Below are positions 1 through 10,784 of a stretch of DNA of 64,000 nt, in pieces. The first letter of the stretch is position 1, and every line of letters begins with the position of its first letter. The stretch lies in contig OY821784.1 of assembly GCA_963682175.1 (NCBI GenBank), forward strand, positions 28,811,621-28,875,620. Reading direction: 5' to 3'. Source of the DNA: Triglochin maritima (Eukaryota; Streptophyta; Magnoliopsida; Alismatales; Juncaginaceae). The notes under the pieces were generated by a model. It had not been told where the DNA came from. It did no database searches and was given only the letters and a program-made list of their open reading frames with translations. The position numbers and the translations under genes are program-made.

Positions 1-365
1 GTAGATGTCATTCCTACGAAGAAACAATCTCCAACAAATGCAGCTATCTAGAACCCTCAGATTGCATAAATCGATTGGAGCCAACTATGGTTATGGAGGT
101 CAAAATCAACAAGAAAACCCTGCCAATTATGCTCAAATTCTGTTGGGATTTTGGAATCGAATACAATCAATTTGAGATCAAATAGAATGTGTTTCCGATA
201 CTGAATTGACAACTTCAATGGAACTTTGTTCATTATGTGCCATATACAAAATCTGTACATCGCGTCTGGGAAGACATTCCTCACAACAGCAGTAATGACA
301 CCTCATTGATTTGTTATGATCGCTGGGCGACTTATATTTGCATGGACGATGGCAATTTAAAATGA
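1..365 (-). pseudogene. FAR1/MULE-type transposase domain, third fragment
   Basis: Reading leftwards from about 365, the minus strand encodes AIITNQ, then VFPDAMYRFCIWHIMNK, FEHNWQGF and HSWLQSIY. In FAR1/FRS proteins and Jittery-type MULE transposases this is the stretch after the second catalytic region (usually IITDQ, then VFP, RHRLCLWHI, and NWLQSLY). The expected aspartate of IITDQ is N here, and a stop lies just after it, so this copy is dead. The fragment runs off the left edge of the window. It continues the fragments at 1079-1271 and 2671-3445, from which it is separated by a minisatellite and a solo LTR. Whether it was a host FAR1-related gene or a transposon's own transposase cannot be decided here. 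Confidence 0.7.
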
Positions 366-371
366 GAGAGT

Positions 372-1078
372 CATATATTCAAAGGTACAAAAAACTACTT
401 TGAAAACTTAATCCGGACAAACACACAACGTATTCCGGACAAACCCACAAAGTATTCGGAACAGACACACGACTTAATCCGAACAGACAAATGACTATTC
501 AGATATTACTTAATCCAAACATACATACAACTTAAACCGGACAGAAACACACAAGACTTAATCAGGACAGACACGCAAGACTTAATCCGGATAGACACAC
601 AATACTTAATCCGGACAGACATACAACTTATTCTGGACAAACATACAACTTATTCCGGACATACACCGATGTTCCGGACAGACACACAACTTGTTCCGGA
701 CAAACACACCACTTTGTCTGGATAGAACGACAACTTATTCTGGACAAACTCAAAACTTAAACTGGACATACATACAACTTATTCCGGACAGACACCCACC
801 TTATTTAGGATTGACACGCAACTTATTCCTGACATACACACCACTTAGTTTGGAGATAACCACAACTTATTCTGGACACACTGAAAACTTAAACCAGATA
901 GTCGTACAACTTACTCCGGACATACACTCACCTTATTCCAAACAGACACCCACCTTATTCCGAAAAGACACACCACGTCGTCTGGCCAGAACCACAACTT
1001 ATTCTGGGCATACATACCAGTTAAACTGGACAAGCACAAGACTTAAACCAGACTGACCCTAAGTTTATACGTACCGTT
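372..1078. repeat. Degenerate ~22-bp minisatellite
   Basis: About 30 imperfect head-to-tail copies of a unit close to ACTTATTCCGGACAGACACA fill this stretch. Units vary at several positions (CTTAATCC/CTTATTCC, GGACAGAC/GGACAAAC, CACACAA/CATACAA) and spacing wobbles by a few bases. An open frame at 691-1056 is only the repeat read through and is not treated as a gene. The array sits exactly between two adjacent blocks of the FAR1/MULE domain, so it was inserted into, or expanded within, former coding sequence. Confidence 0.85.
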
Positions 1079-1271
1079 CATGCACGACAACCACGTTTGG
1101 AACAACCAGATGTAATTTTCAGTGGTCTCAGAAGACAGCAAAGCGCAATTGAGCAAAACCGATTCGAAATAATGGTTTACTCCTACAAATGGAGTAAAAG
1201 GCATGTCGTATTTGTTGGTAATGTAGGTTGTGTCGAAACATATTGCGTCTCCAAAGTATGAGTACGCAGCT
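1079..1271 (-). pseudogene. FAR1/MULE-type transposase domain, middle fragment
   Basis: The minus strand reads AAYSYFGDAICFDTTYITN, then DMPFTPFVGVNHYF, then ENYIWLFQTWLSCMNG. This is the start of the MULE transposase domain; the D of FDTTY is the first catalytic aspartate of the DDE triad in this family. Its upstream neighbour in the protein lies at 2671-3445, where the frame ends in RNVFWADCRS, the block that normally directly precedes this one. The 1.4-kb gap between them is a solo LTR. Downstream, the protein is cut by the minisatellite and resumes at about 365. Confidence 0.8.
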
Positions 1272-2670
1272 TGATTGACATCATTTCATGCTCATATTTA
1301 CATCTTATATTCATTATCTTTCACCTAAACAATGCTATGTTACGAGTTTTATGTTTGAATTTCAGAAATAAATAGGTTTGAAGAGATGAAGCATAAAAGG
1401 ACCCAAAAGCTGGGAAAAAGGACTGAATTGTGGGATCTGGTCACTAAGATGCAAGGGAGAAGGACCTGAACGTAAGACCAAAGGACCAAAGAGCAAAACA
1501 GAAAACTCCACACCATCATGGGGAGTATTTTGGCAATTCTATTCGGGTCGGAGCTCCAACAAGTCACGTAACATCATCCAAGACAAACAATACCAGCAAG
1601 AAAAGCCCACAACAAATTCCAACCCGATCCAAAGTTTATGGACCGCCAATTGGCGGTCTGGGACCACGAATTAGCGGTCCAGATCACTATGGATCCGCCC
1701 CAATTTCTCCAGCACATGTATTAGAGGATTTTAGGCTATTTTTGGTATCTGTTTAGTCCCACATCGGGGAATTGTCCCGGAGTGCCTTTTTCTATGGCTA
1801 TAAATAGAACTCTTCACCTTCTAATATAATCACTCCATATTCTAAGTGACTATTATTCCTATTAGAAGTGAGGCCTTGAAGCACACACTAAAGTAGGAGG
1901 ATGCTACTTGAAATGTGAGTCATTTGTTAATAAAAGTTTTTTATTATGTTGTTTGTTTTATGTTTCTTGTTTTACTTTGTTTAATTTGATTTCATTAGTT
2001 TTAGTAGCTTAGTTAATATGTTTTCTTTGCTTAGTTTAATAATTAGTGTAATGTGTAGTGAGTAGTTCCATCCCCTTTGGGGGGTCGAGTAGATGTTCAT
2101 ACATGCATTAGAGAATGGAATGAATGTTTTATTTACAATGTGTTGATAAAACATGACTGTATGCTTACTTGTTTAGGATAGAATTTATAACTTGATGAGT
2201 TTCGCCAAAATGATTAGACACCTCCATGCTTGTTTAGGTTCTGAAATAAACAACTTGCATATGTAAATGTTAATCAACTAGGTTGGTGAATAGATTGATA
2301 GGTTTTGCCATAACATTTAGACACTTCCTATGCATGATAACACCACCTTTATTTATGCTTAAAGAATGTGTTCAACACCCACCTCTTTGCATGTGTGCAC
2401 TCACTCCAACCCTTAGGGGTTTTTCATTTCTGAATTCCAGCACTCTTATTTCGTTCTTAGTTAAGTTTTAGTTAATCGTTTGTTGCTTTCTTTCCCATTT
2501 CGTACTTCGTAGTGTAGTGTAGCGTAGAGTAGGATAATCAATTCTCTTCTCCCTATTTTTGCCACTTCATTTCGTGCAAACGAGAGGATGCTCACCTCCC
2601 TGAGGACGACCCGTATTTGCCACCGCTTCAACGCGGCCGTGCACTTGCAGTTTAATTAAAACGTTCAACA
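1272..2670 (+). mobile_element. Solo LTR, Athila/Tat-like gypsy family
   Basis: This 1.4-kb segment begins TGATTGACATCATTTCATGC and ends AAACGTTCAACA. It matches, along its whole length, the two LTRs of the element at 45302-53766. No internal region or second LTR is attached, so it is a solo LTR left by LTR-LTR recombination. The flanks are CAGCT (1267-1271) and CAGAT (2671-2675), a 5-bp target duplication with one change. It sits inside the FAR1-type gene. It looks more diverged from the two LTRs at 45-53 kb than they are from each other, suggesting an older insertion. Confidence 0.9.
1799..1806 (+). promoter_or_regulatory. LTR TATA box
   Basis: TATAAATA lies about 530 bp into the solo LTR. 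The same box occurs at 45784-45791 and 52891-52898 in the LTRs of the complete relative. It is the likely retroelement promoter. Confidence 0.6.
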
Positions 2671-3445
2671 CAGATCTAGAACGACAGTCAGCCCAGAACA
2701 CGTTACGTAGTCTTCCTTCGTTATCCATATCCATTACATAAAAAACATGGAATCAATTTTCTGCATCCTGATGAAATAATTCTGAAGAGCTTGTGCATCG
2801 CCCAGTCCCATCTTCAAATTTCTGACTTCGTTTACAACGTTTCTGCACTAAGCAATGTTTTAAGACCGGGCAAAATGTTTAACTTCAATTAAGTTACGCA
2901 GAAAATAACACACACCTTATGTCCCGCTCGTTGAAAGTCAATTTGTCATGACCTCTGGCCTCGACCACAAAGGATTGCGTGGTCTTAGCAGCCGATATCC
3001 CAGCAAAATCATTGCACGATATGCGTGTTCTGGCGGCATCAGGGACGGATCGTTTTTGTCAGAGGAAACACATTTGATCGTCTTCAAGCATGGCGTGGTT
3101 ATGTTTAAGATCAACATAGTCAATGTGGTACCCTCTTGTTGGGTTTCCAGAAACCCTAATCCGAGCAGTGCACTGGACCCTACTGGATAACCTATGCTTT
3201 AGTTTCTCTTGTCCTTGGTGTGCGGGAGCGTGACCTTCCTTGGAGCAAGTCAGTGTGGCCCGTATAACAATACCACGATCGTAATGATATTGTTTTATCT
3301 TAACACCAAAACCACATAAATCGGCATAGGCAACGTAAGATGTTTTGGCGTCTTCGAAAGAATGGAAAAACATCTGCTCCTTCAGAATGTTTGAAGCATG
3401 CTCCATTTGAGTACAAAGAAGGAAATAAAAGAGAATGTGAGACAA
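2671..3445 (-). pseudogene. FAR1 DNA-binding domain and linker, first fragment
   Basis: From 3445 leftwards the minus strand encodes FEDAKTSYVAYADLCGFGVK, then LTCSKEGH, RVQCTARIRV and HNHAML. These are the hallmarks of the FAR1 DNA-binding domain (WRKY/GCM1-type zinc finger: C, C, H-x-H). A linker follows with AARTRISCNDFAGI and FVVEARG, then an alternate frame with GDAQAL, and finally NEGRLRNVFWAD, which in FAR1/FRS proteins leads into the MULE domain. Stops and frame changes occur between these blocks. FAR1-family proteins act in the nucleus as light-signalling transcription factors derived from MULE transposases. The start codon is uncertain; the domain begins about 30 residues after the first Met. 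Confidence 0.8.
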
Positions 3446-4090
3446 AAGGTAGAAGAAAATCCATCAGATCTGTATTCTACGTAGGAGCGCCAAAACGAGG
3501 GAGGATGGGCTGATTTGAGACGCATTTAATGTGATTTGAGATGCATCGGGAAGAGAAAATAAAAAAGAAAATGATAATCCATCTTTTCTTTGTTGCTGAC
3601 ATGAATGACACCAACTCAGCAAAATCCTAAATGAGAGTCCTTAACATCGGCCACTAATCATTTTCCTATTAACAAACATTTGCAAGTTGACGAACTTGTG
3701 AGGTTAATTGGAGGATGTCTTTAAAAAAAGTATGACTTTTAACAACAATTGAAGTGTCTAAATATGATTGATATGACTAATATATATACAATGTGAAACC
3801 CATATTGGTAGGTACCATGTAGCACAAGTGCCTGTTGTGGTCTTCCATGAGGTGCTCCTATTGTGCAAGAATTAAGATACAATGACAATTAGGCATAGGG
3901 TGGAACATGATTGATGAGAGAAAAAATACATAATCAAATAATGCAAGGCTGGATTTAAATTTTGGAACTTGCTTTTCTCTGAAGATTTTCCATCTGCTGG
4001 TTGAGAAACTCGTACTGTGGAGGTAAAAGAAGAAGAAAAAAGAAATACTGTAATTATTGGTAACATACTTCGCAAGTATTTCTTTATTTA
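3446..4090. other. Spacer, nothing recognised
   Basis: The stretch between the FAR1-type gene and the first copia element is A/T-rich. Only short random frames are present. I see no conserved motif or repeat. Confidence 0.5.
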
Positions 4091-4292
4091 ACTAATTTAG
4101 TTCTTGCTAGTTAAGAATTGTTTTTGTAGTGCGCGCAATTTGATAAGATTCTTTTGGTTTTGCAATTCCCGTTAGAATTACGTTGCCTAAAATAATTCCA
4201 TTAATTTAATTAAAGAACTTATCCATTATATTGGTTAATGAGTAGTTATGGATGATGATTATTTGATGGAGAAAACCGTCCATTAAAAACTC

Positions 4293-4300
4293 TATAAATA
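4293..4300 (+). promoter_or_regulatory. TATA box of copia-1 5' LTR
   Basis: TATAAATA stands about 270 bp before the primer-binding site, a normal place for an LTR promoter. Confidence 0.5.
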
Positions 4301-4564
4301 AGAAGATGGTCCGAAGGGTTGCCAAAACATTATTTTTCACCCTAATTACTGCCAAACTAGATGGTTCTTTTGTTTCATCGTTTTGGCTTGGGAAAACCGT
4401 TGATCACTTTCTCAAGATTTCACTTCGGATTTGCGTTCTTCAAGATGTCTTTGACATCTAGTTGTAAGTATTTCTTTTATGTTATTTTTATACGGAATTT
4501 AGTAGTAGATCTTGTTTGTTTATTATGTTCTTGATGTTTAGAACATACTTATGTGCCTAATATT

Positions 4565-4577
4565 TGGTATCAAGAGC
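4565..4577 (+). other. Primer-binding site of copia-1
   Basis: TGGTATCAAGAGC resembles the usual copia primer site TGGTATCAGAGC, complementary to the 3' end of initiator tRNA-Met, with one extra A. The 5' LTR should end a few bases before it. Confidence 0.65.
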
Positions 4578-5652
4578 CAAACTAAATTCGTATAAAATAC
4601 ATTATTTTTAAGGCACGTCAATTATAATACCATTGTTTATGTTTTGATTGTTTGAAATGTATATTATGGATTTGATCATAAATCTAAATCACGTTTAAAA
4701 AAATCTTGCTTATGCAACGACGTATTGTCACTTTATGCTTGAGTGAATAATGTGATGAAAAATGAATATATATAATTCCTAACACCTATTAAGAATCATG
4801 TGTTGGTGTTCATCCCTCCGTGAGATTAATCACGTTTATTATTATTATTCCGAATTTATCTGTAATTATTCCAATTGTGAGTTCAAGTATTTTTTATGAT
4901 ACTTTTAGAAGTATTATTCATGTATCACTTTTATTATTATTTGGAATCTTATGTAAATTGTGCTTTTCTTTCCCCCACGTAATGATAAACTTGTGGTTGA
5001 ACTATTAAATTTATTTATTTATTTCGTAACCGTAAACGACTTGATACTCATGATTTGATGTGAATTACTATTATTATTATTTCTATATTCTTGACATTCT
5101 GCACTGTCATGTAATAATAATTCATATATATTGCATTTACTTATGGAATATTGTATTTTTCGGTAAAGTATAATTATGTTTTGCACTCATGTACGACAAT
5201 TGACCTTACGGAAAATTATCATATATGTTTTCCTTATAAAAAAAATACTTAACCATATTATGATATATTTAACGACTTATTATCGTCAATTTTACCAACT
5301 TTAACTGTCGATTTTCTTTTGTTAAATAAATTTTTGTGATGGTTATCTTGTGGTGTTAAATCACAATATCTTTTTATGTTTGATAAACCATGGACATAAT
5401 TTTACCAACTTTAATTATGGACATGATTTATTATATAAATTCTCTTATGACTAATGGTTTTGTAAATCAATTTATTTTCTACCCAACGGTGATATAGATT
5501 GATTTATAAATGTATATTAATGTGCATGTTATTAATCGTACCAACTTAGATTAATATTTATGCAAAACGGTTATGAATTAACTGAAATAAATTTGAGTAT
5601 TTAATGTTTATTTGAGTTCATTAACTGGTAGATTATAGTTAATAATGTTAAT
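4578..5652 (+). other. Long A/T-rich leader of copia-1
   Basis: About 1.1 kb between the primer site and gag has no coding signal. It is very rich in A and T, with several TTATTATTATT runs. Confidence 0.5.
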
Positions 5653-6474
5653 ATGTCATTTGTTTCTCGCGTGGTTTATGTAGTTAATGAAAGTAAGCAT
5701 CGTATTTATTTTGAAAATTATGAAGCATTGAATACTTCGCATATTACATCTCAACTATCTGGAATTGAACCCCTTAATGGAACAAATTTTCTTACTTGGA
5801 AGGAGCAGATAGAAATATGTCTAGGTGTTTTGGAACACGATCATGCCTTTCGTGTGGATGCTCCCACACCTCCTACGGCCACTAGTTCCAACGAACTAAA
5901 GGCCAATTATGAAAAGTGGGAGCGTTCTAATCGCATGTCACTAATGATTATGAAGAGTTCTATTACTCCTGCTATCCGTGGAGCAATCCCTGAAAACGAT
6001 AGTGCTAACAAGACATTTAATGATAAAGAGTATTTAGCTTCTGTTGAAGAGAAGTTTAAGGGAACTTTTAAGGCTAATGCAAGTGCCCTTATAATGAAAA
6101 TGCTCACAACCAAGTATAATGGGACTAGCGGTATACATGAACATATCATGATGATGAGCGAGACGGCCACAAAACTGAAAGGCATGGATATGACAATTTC
6201 TGAAGGTTTTCTTGTTGATTTTATTATGACTTCTCTGCCTGCCCATTTTGGTCTTCTCAAGATCAATTATAATATGCAGAAAGAGAAATGGAAAATGAGC
6301 GAATTAATTGCCATGTGTGTTGAAGAAGAAATACCTAAAATTGAAAAGCCTGACTTTGCACATCTTGCCTTTAATGGTCCAAGAAAGAGAAAATTTAAAG
6401 ATAATGGTAAAGGGAAAAAGAAAATGAAGGTGGTTGTTGCTAATGACAAAGCAAGTACATCTGGTACAAATTAA
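5653..6474 (+). pseudogene. Copia gag (UBN2-type)
   Basis: The 273-aa frame is a copia gag capsid protein. It has PLNGTNFLTWKEQIEICL near residue 40 (the usual L.G.NY..W...), a W at residue 89 (KWERSNRMS) and a helical UBN2-type core. A lysine-rich tail (RKRKFKDNGKGKKKMK) precedes the zinc knuckle. Gag packages element RNA into cytoplasmic particles. The frame stops at 6472-6474, before its zinc knuckle, which lies in the next frame. The first Met may lie too far upstream; the conserved part begins near residue 30. Confidence 0.8.
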
Positions 6475-6685
6475 GGCTGCTTTTACTCCAAAATGTCACT
6501 TTTGTAAGAATCTTGGATATGTAAGGAAGGAGTGTGATGACTTTAAAGCATGACTCGCTAAGAAGGGTAATGAAACTAAATTTATGATTTATGAATCCTT
6601 TTTAGTTTATGTTCCTTCACATACATGGTGGGTTGCCACTTGTGCAACTGTGCACATTACGAACTCATTGTAGGAATTCTATTAT
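6475..6685 (+). pseudogene. Gag zinc knuckle and protease start
   Basis: In a different frame from gag the sequence reads CHFCKNLGYVRKECDD, a CX2C-X4-X4C knuckle in which the usual His is replaced by Tyr. Then comes WWVATCATVHITN. Copia proteases normally have W-x-x-D-S-G-A-T-x-H here; the catalytic D-S-G is lost. In-frame stops occur after KECDDFKA and near 6671. Confidence 0.65.
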
Positions 6686-7390
6686 GTGACAAAACTCCCA
6701 AAGGAAGGAATGAAACTTAAAGTTGCTAACGGGCAAGAGACTGAAGTTGAGGCTGTTGGAACCATTCATTTAGTATTAAAGAATGATTTTGTCCTCTATT
6801 TATATGATGTAGTTTATATTCCCTCTGTCGTTCGAAATTTAATTTCTGTATCTAAACTTGACCTTTGTGGTTACTCATGTCTGTTTGGAAATGAGATGCT
6901 TAAATTTTGTTATAACTCTTGTTTTGGTGGATCTGGAATTTTAGAGGGTGACCTCTACAAACGACATTTGAATTATTCATCGACTAAGTCTTTATTGACT
7001 GTGAATGTGAATAGTATCAATAATCAGCAACGTGGAATCAAAAGAAATCGTGATAGTGGAAATTCATCAAAATTATGGTATTGTTGTTTAGGTCATATTT
7101 CTCGAGACAGAATGCAGCATTTCGTTAAAGATAAAATTCTTCTGACATTAGACTTTTCTTATTTTGATGATTGCGTTGAAATTATTAAAAGAAAATATGT
7201 TAAAGGAACTAAGAGAGTGGCTACTCGAAAAGGGGGACTATTGGAAATTATCCACATAGATATATGTGGATCGTTCCCTACTTCGAGTCTTAACGGGCAC
7301 AAATCATTTATTACGTTCATTAATGATTATTCTCGTTATGGTTATGTATACCATATTAATGAAAAATCTGAAGCACTAGAAATTTTTTAA
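6686..7390 (+). pseudogene. Copia protease end and integrase N-terminal part
   Basis: The 234-aa frame carries the protease C-terminal half (DVVYIPSVVRNLISVSKL), the GAG-pre-integrase histidine region (LWYCCLGHISRDRMQHFV; the first His of W-H-x-R-L-G-H is replaced by C), and the integrase core start LLEIIHIDICGSFP with its first catalytic aspartate, then FINDYSRYGYVY. The second zinc-pair region reads DDCVEIIKRKYVKG where CxxC is expected, so the HHCC finger is damaged. A TAA ends the frame at 7388-7390. Confidence 0.8.
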
Positions 7391-8705
7391 AATTTTAAGG
7401 TAGAAGTTGAAAATCAATTGACCTTAAAATTAAAATAGTGAGGTCAGATAGAGGAGGTGTGTATTATGGTAGACACACCAACTCAAGACAAAATCTATGT
7501 CCTTTTGCTTTGTTTCTTCAAGATAATGGTATATCGTTTATCAATTTTCAATGTCAGGGGATCATCAGCAAAATGGTGTAGCTGAGAGACGAAGTCGTAC
7601 ACTTATGGATATGGTACGAAGTATGATATGCAACTTTGACTTACCTGATTATTTGTGGATGGAAGCGTTAAAGACATCCACACATATTCTAAATAGGGTT
7701 CCTAGTAAATCTGTCCCGAAAACAACTTATGTACTGTGGACAGGTCAAAAACCCAATTTTGGATATTTACGTGTTTGGGGTTGTCATGCTGAAGCTAAAA
7801 TCTTCAATCCGCAAATTAAGAAGCTTGACCCTAAAACCATTAGTTGTTATTTTATCGGTTATCCAAAGAGATCCAAAGGTTTTTGTTTTTATTGCTCATC
7901 TCATACCACTAAAATTGTTGAAACGAGACATGTTGTATGTTTAGAAAATGGCAAGAATAGTGGGAGTAGTGAAATTAGAAAAGTAAATCTCGAGGAAAAT
8001 CAGACTTATGTTCCAATCCCGATCATCCAAGAGGTTTCAAGTTCTACACCTCCTTTGGATGTTGTAGACACAGATAATCCACTACTTAATGAAGAACCCC
8101 ACACTAATGAAGCTCCTAAACTTCTTGAAGAACCTTTACGTAGGTCGCAGAGGGAGCGAAAATCTGTCATTTCTAATGACTATATTGTATACCTAACTGA
8201 AGGATGCGATATGAGTAATGGAGAGGATCCTACCTCATTTAGTGATGCCGTTATGAGTGATAAATCATCTCAATGGCTAGAAGACATGGAAGAAGAGATG
8301 AAATCTATGGAAACTAATGAACTTTGGGACCTTGTTGATTTACCCAATGGAGTTAAGCCAATAGGCTGTAAATGGGTCTATAAGACCAAGACAGACTCCA
8401 AAGGTAACATCGGAAGATTTAAGGCCCGATTTGTCGCTAAAGGCTTTACACAAAGGGAAGGCATCCATTTTGATAATATATTTTCTCCAGTCTCGAAGAA
8501 AGACTCACTTAGAATTGTTTTAGCCTTAGTAGCTCATTATGATCTAGAGTTACATCAGATGGACGTAAAAACTGCATTCCTTAATGGTGACTTGCAAGAG
8601 GAACTATTTATGACACAACCAGAAGGTTTTGTCGTAAAAGGCAAGGAACATATAGGATGTCGATTAAAGAAATCCATATATGGCTTAAAGCAAGCATCTA
8701 GATAA
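7391..8705 (+). pseudogene. Copia integrase end and reverse transcriptase
   Basis: Up to 7550 the integrase continues in broken frames (VRSDRGG region near 7440). The long frame 7551-8705 starts with QQNGVAERRSRTLMDMVRSM, containing the catalytic glutamate. The integrase C-terminal block (FGYLRVWGCHAEAK, CYFIGYPKRSKGF) and an acidic linker follow. The copia reverse transcriptase then starts at NELWDLVDLPNGVKPIGCKW and runs through FKARFVAKGFTQREGIHF and HQMDVKTAFLNGDL (a catalytic aspartate). It stops at KKSIYGLKQASR, where W or Q normally follows. The stop at 8703-8705 truncates the enzyme before the YVDD motif, which lies just downstream. Confidence 0.85.
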
Positions 8706-9790
8706 TGATATCTTAAGTTTGATGAGGTGATAACTAACTTTGGATTTAAAGAAAATGTGATAGATCAATGCATATATCTTAAGGTCATTGGGAGTAAGTT
8801 TATCATTCTCGCCTTGTATGTGGATGATATGTTGCTAGCTAGTAGTGATTTAGACATGTTGTATGAGACCAAACGATTCTTTCAAACAAGTTTGAAATGA
8901 AGGATCTTGGTGAAGCCACTTATGTTATTGACATTGAAATTCATCGAGATATGTCTCGTGAGATTTTAGGATTATCTCAAAAGGCATATATTGAGAAAAT
9001 GATTAAAAAATACAACATGTAAAACTACCCCTTAAGTGTTGCTCCTATTGTAAAGGATGACAAATTTAGTAAATTACAATGTCCTAAACATGAATTAGAA
9101 CGTGCACAAATGAAGCAAATTCTTTATGCCTCAGTGGTTGGGAGTTTCATGTATGCTCAAGTTTGTACACGTCCTGATTTAGTATTTGTGGTTGGTATGC
9201 TTGGCCGATATCAAGTAGATCCAGGGATGGATTATTGGAAAGTGCCAAAAAGGTTTACGCTATTTGCAAGGGACAACAAACTATATACTTACTTACAAAA
9301 AGTCAGATAACCTTGAGGTTTTTGGTTATTTTGATTTTGACTTTTCTGGATGCATTGACAGTAAAAAATCCACGTCGGGTTACATATATATGCTTGCAGG
9401 GGGGCAATATCATGGAAAAGTGCCAAGCAGTCTTTACGGGAATCTTCCACAATGCAAGCAGAATTTGTGGCATGTTAGGAGACTACTGCCCATTTGGTTA
9501 AAGAATTTTGTACTTGGGCTTCAAGTAGTTGATATTACTTCGAGACCACTCACGTTATTTTGTGATAATGAAGATGTTGTTTTCTTCTCTAAAAATAACA
9601 AGTCAAGTGGTGCATCCAAGTGGATTGACATCAAATATCTTGTTGTTAGAGACAAAGTCAAAGATGGTACTATTTTCATACAACACATAAGAACATGAGC
9701 AATGTTAGCTAATTCACTAACAAAAGCTCTGCAACCTAGTCTCTTTAGAAAGCATATTGCCGGTATGGGTTTGGTAAATGTAATGTAATG
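8706..9790 (+). pseudogene. Copia reverse transcriptase end and RNase H
   Basis: After the stop the domain continues: LKFDEVITNFGF, then ILALYVDDMLLASSDLDM with the YVDD catalytic box (about 8815-8850), then EMKDLGEA in another frame. At 9110-9310 comes LYASVVGSFMYAQVCTRPDL. RNase H continues in the frame 9264-9698 with FDFDFSGCIDSKKSTSGYIY, CDNEDVVFFSKNN and SKWIDIKYLVVRD. The copia C-terminal block (LTKALQPSLFRKHIAGMGL) lies near 9720-9775. At least three frameshifts or stops separate these blocks. Confidence 0.8.
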
Positions 9791-9818
9791 TTGTTAATGA
9801 CTAATGTGTATGATTTTA

Positions 9819-10289
9819 TGTAACGCCCCGATCTCGCGGGTACGCTCACTGGGGAGGACTACAAGTGTCGCGATCAGATACCTCCGCGACGACCAAAGGA
9901 GTTACAAAAGACAGACCAAACAATGACTCGACAATAAATAGAGACATCATACATGGATAGACTAACTCCTTCGGTCGTCGCGGAGGTCTCTGATCGCGAC
10001 ACTTGTAGTAAGCAATCATAACCGGATTAGCAAATCAAGATAATGGCTAATCAAGTCATCTACGGGTCATGATAAAGATGTTATAAGGTTTGATATACTA
10101 AGGGTCATACATAACCATATCATAACACTTCACTTTAGTAACATATAGACATGAAAGACACAATAGGATGATTCATTACAACTAGATATATCAAAATCAA
10201 ACTCCACAATAATCGATAGCATGCATCCTTAATTTCAGAGTGTATATGCGATGATAACTCAAATCTCAGAGCATTATCAGAGTTGATAT
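9819..10289 (-). mobile_element. Rearranged LTR fragment related to the 23758-26557 solo LTR
   Basis: It starts TGTAACGCCCCGATCTCGCG, the reverse complement of the last bases of the solo LTR at 23758-26557. About 90 bp match that LTR end. After a 47-bp inverted copy of part of this sequence, a second block (about 10055-10110, ATCTACGGGTCATGATAAAG) matches the reverse complement of about 25485-25540. About 900 bp of the LTR lying between the two blocks are missing. The right boundary with the next copia LTR is set only by TGTAGGATTTCG at 10290. Confidence 0.7.
9858..10009. repeat. 47-bp inverted repeat with 58-bp loop
   Basis: The arm at 9858-9904 (starts ACTACAAGTGTCGCGATCAG) and the arm at 9963-10009 are reverse complements at 45 of 47 positions by eye. 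The arm sequence occurs once, as a single copy, near the end of the solo LTR at about 26477-26517. The inverted second copy is therefore an addition specific to this fragment. Confidence 0.9.
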
Positions 10290-10743
10290 TGTAGGATTTC
10301 GTGTCCCCATGTACGTATATATTTCAAAAAAAATTAATACAACATACAAGATCGATTTCATACTTTCAACTATTTTATGTACATAAATTTGTGTTTTATT
10401 CTAATATCATGCAACCCTACATTTATGAAAATAAACCACAAAGGTAGAATCATACCTAAAGGTTCTCTAAAACCTTTTTGAAGATTCGGAGTCGCGTTGC
10501 CCATTGAATCGTCCACGGAATTGCCTCCGAGTGTTCACCAAACTCTAAACATGATTAGAGAGAAAGGAGCTAGCCAATCAATCTCTAACAAGGTTTAGAA
10601 TCTAGCTAATAACCCATCTTTAAGCTCCTGAGATTCTTATCTCTAAAAGTTAAATTTACTAAGAGATTTTTCATGATGATTAGGGAGAGATTAATGAGAG
10701 AAAGAATTTTTGCATTAGTTTTAAACAAGTAGGAGTAGGGGTC

Positions 10744-10751
10744 CTTTTATA
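10744..10751 (-). promoter_or_regulatory. TATA box of copia-2 LTR
   Basis: TATAAAAG on the minus strand lies inside the LTR-like stretch, pointing the same way as the integrase remains. Confidence 0.45.
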
Positions 10752-10784
10752 GTCTCCCAAAACATCCTTATCAAGAGCTATTCT

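Larger units (their letters stand above)
4091..9818 (+). mobile_element. Decayed Ty1/copia retrotransposon (copia-1)
   Basis: Domain order is gag, zinc knuckle, protease, integrase, reverse transcriptase, RNase H, which is the copia order. A TATA box (4293) and a tRNA-Met-type primer site (4565) mark the 5' LTR and its end, but I could not find the LTR's first base, so the left limit is approximate. The 3' LTR was not found: the RNase H end (about 9790) is followed within about 30 bp by another LTR-like sequence beginning TGTAACGCCCC. All frames are interrupted by stops and frameshifts, so this copy cannot move by itself. Confidence 0.8.

Noticed and set aside
691..1056. 121-aa open frame on the plus strand
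   Set aside because: It is the minisatellite read through; stop codons are missing from the unit by chance and the amino acids simply repeat.
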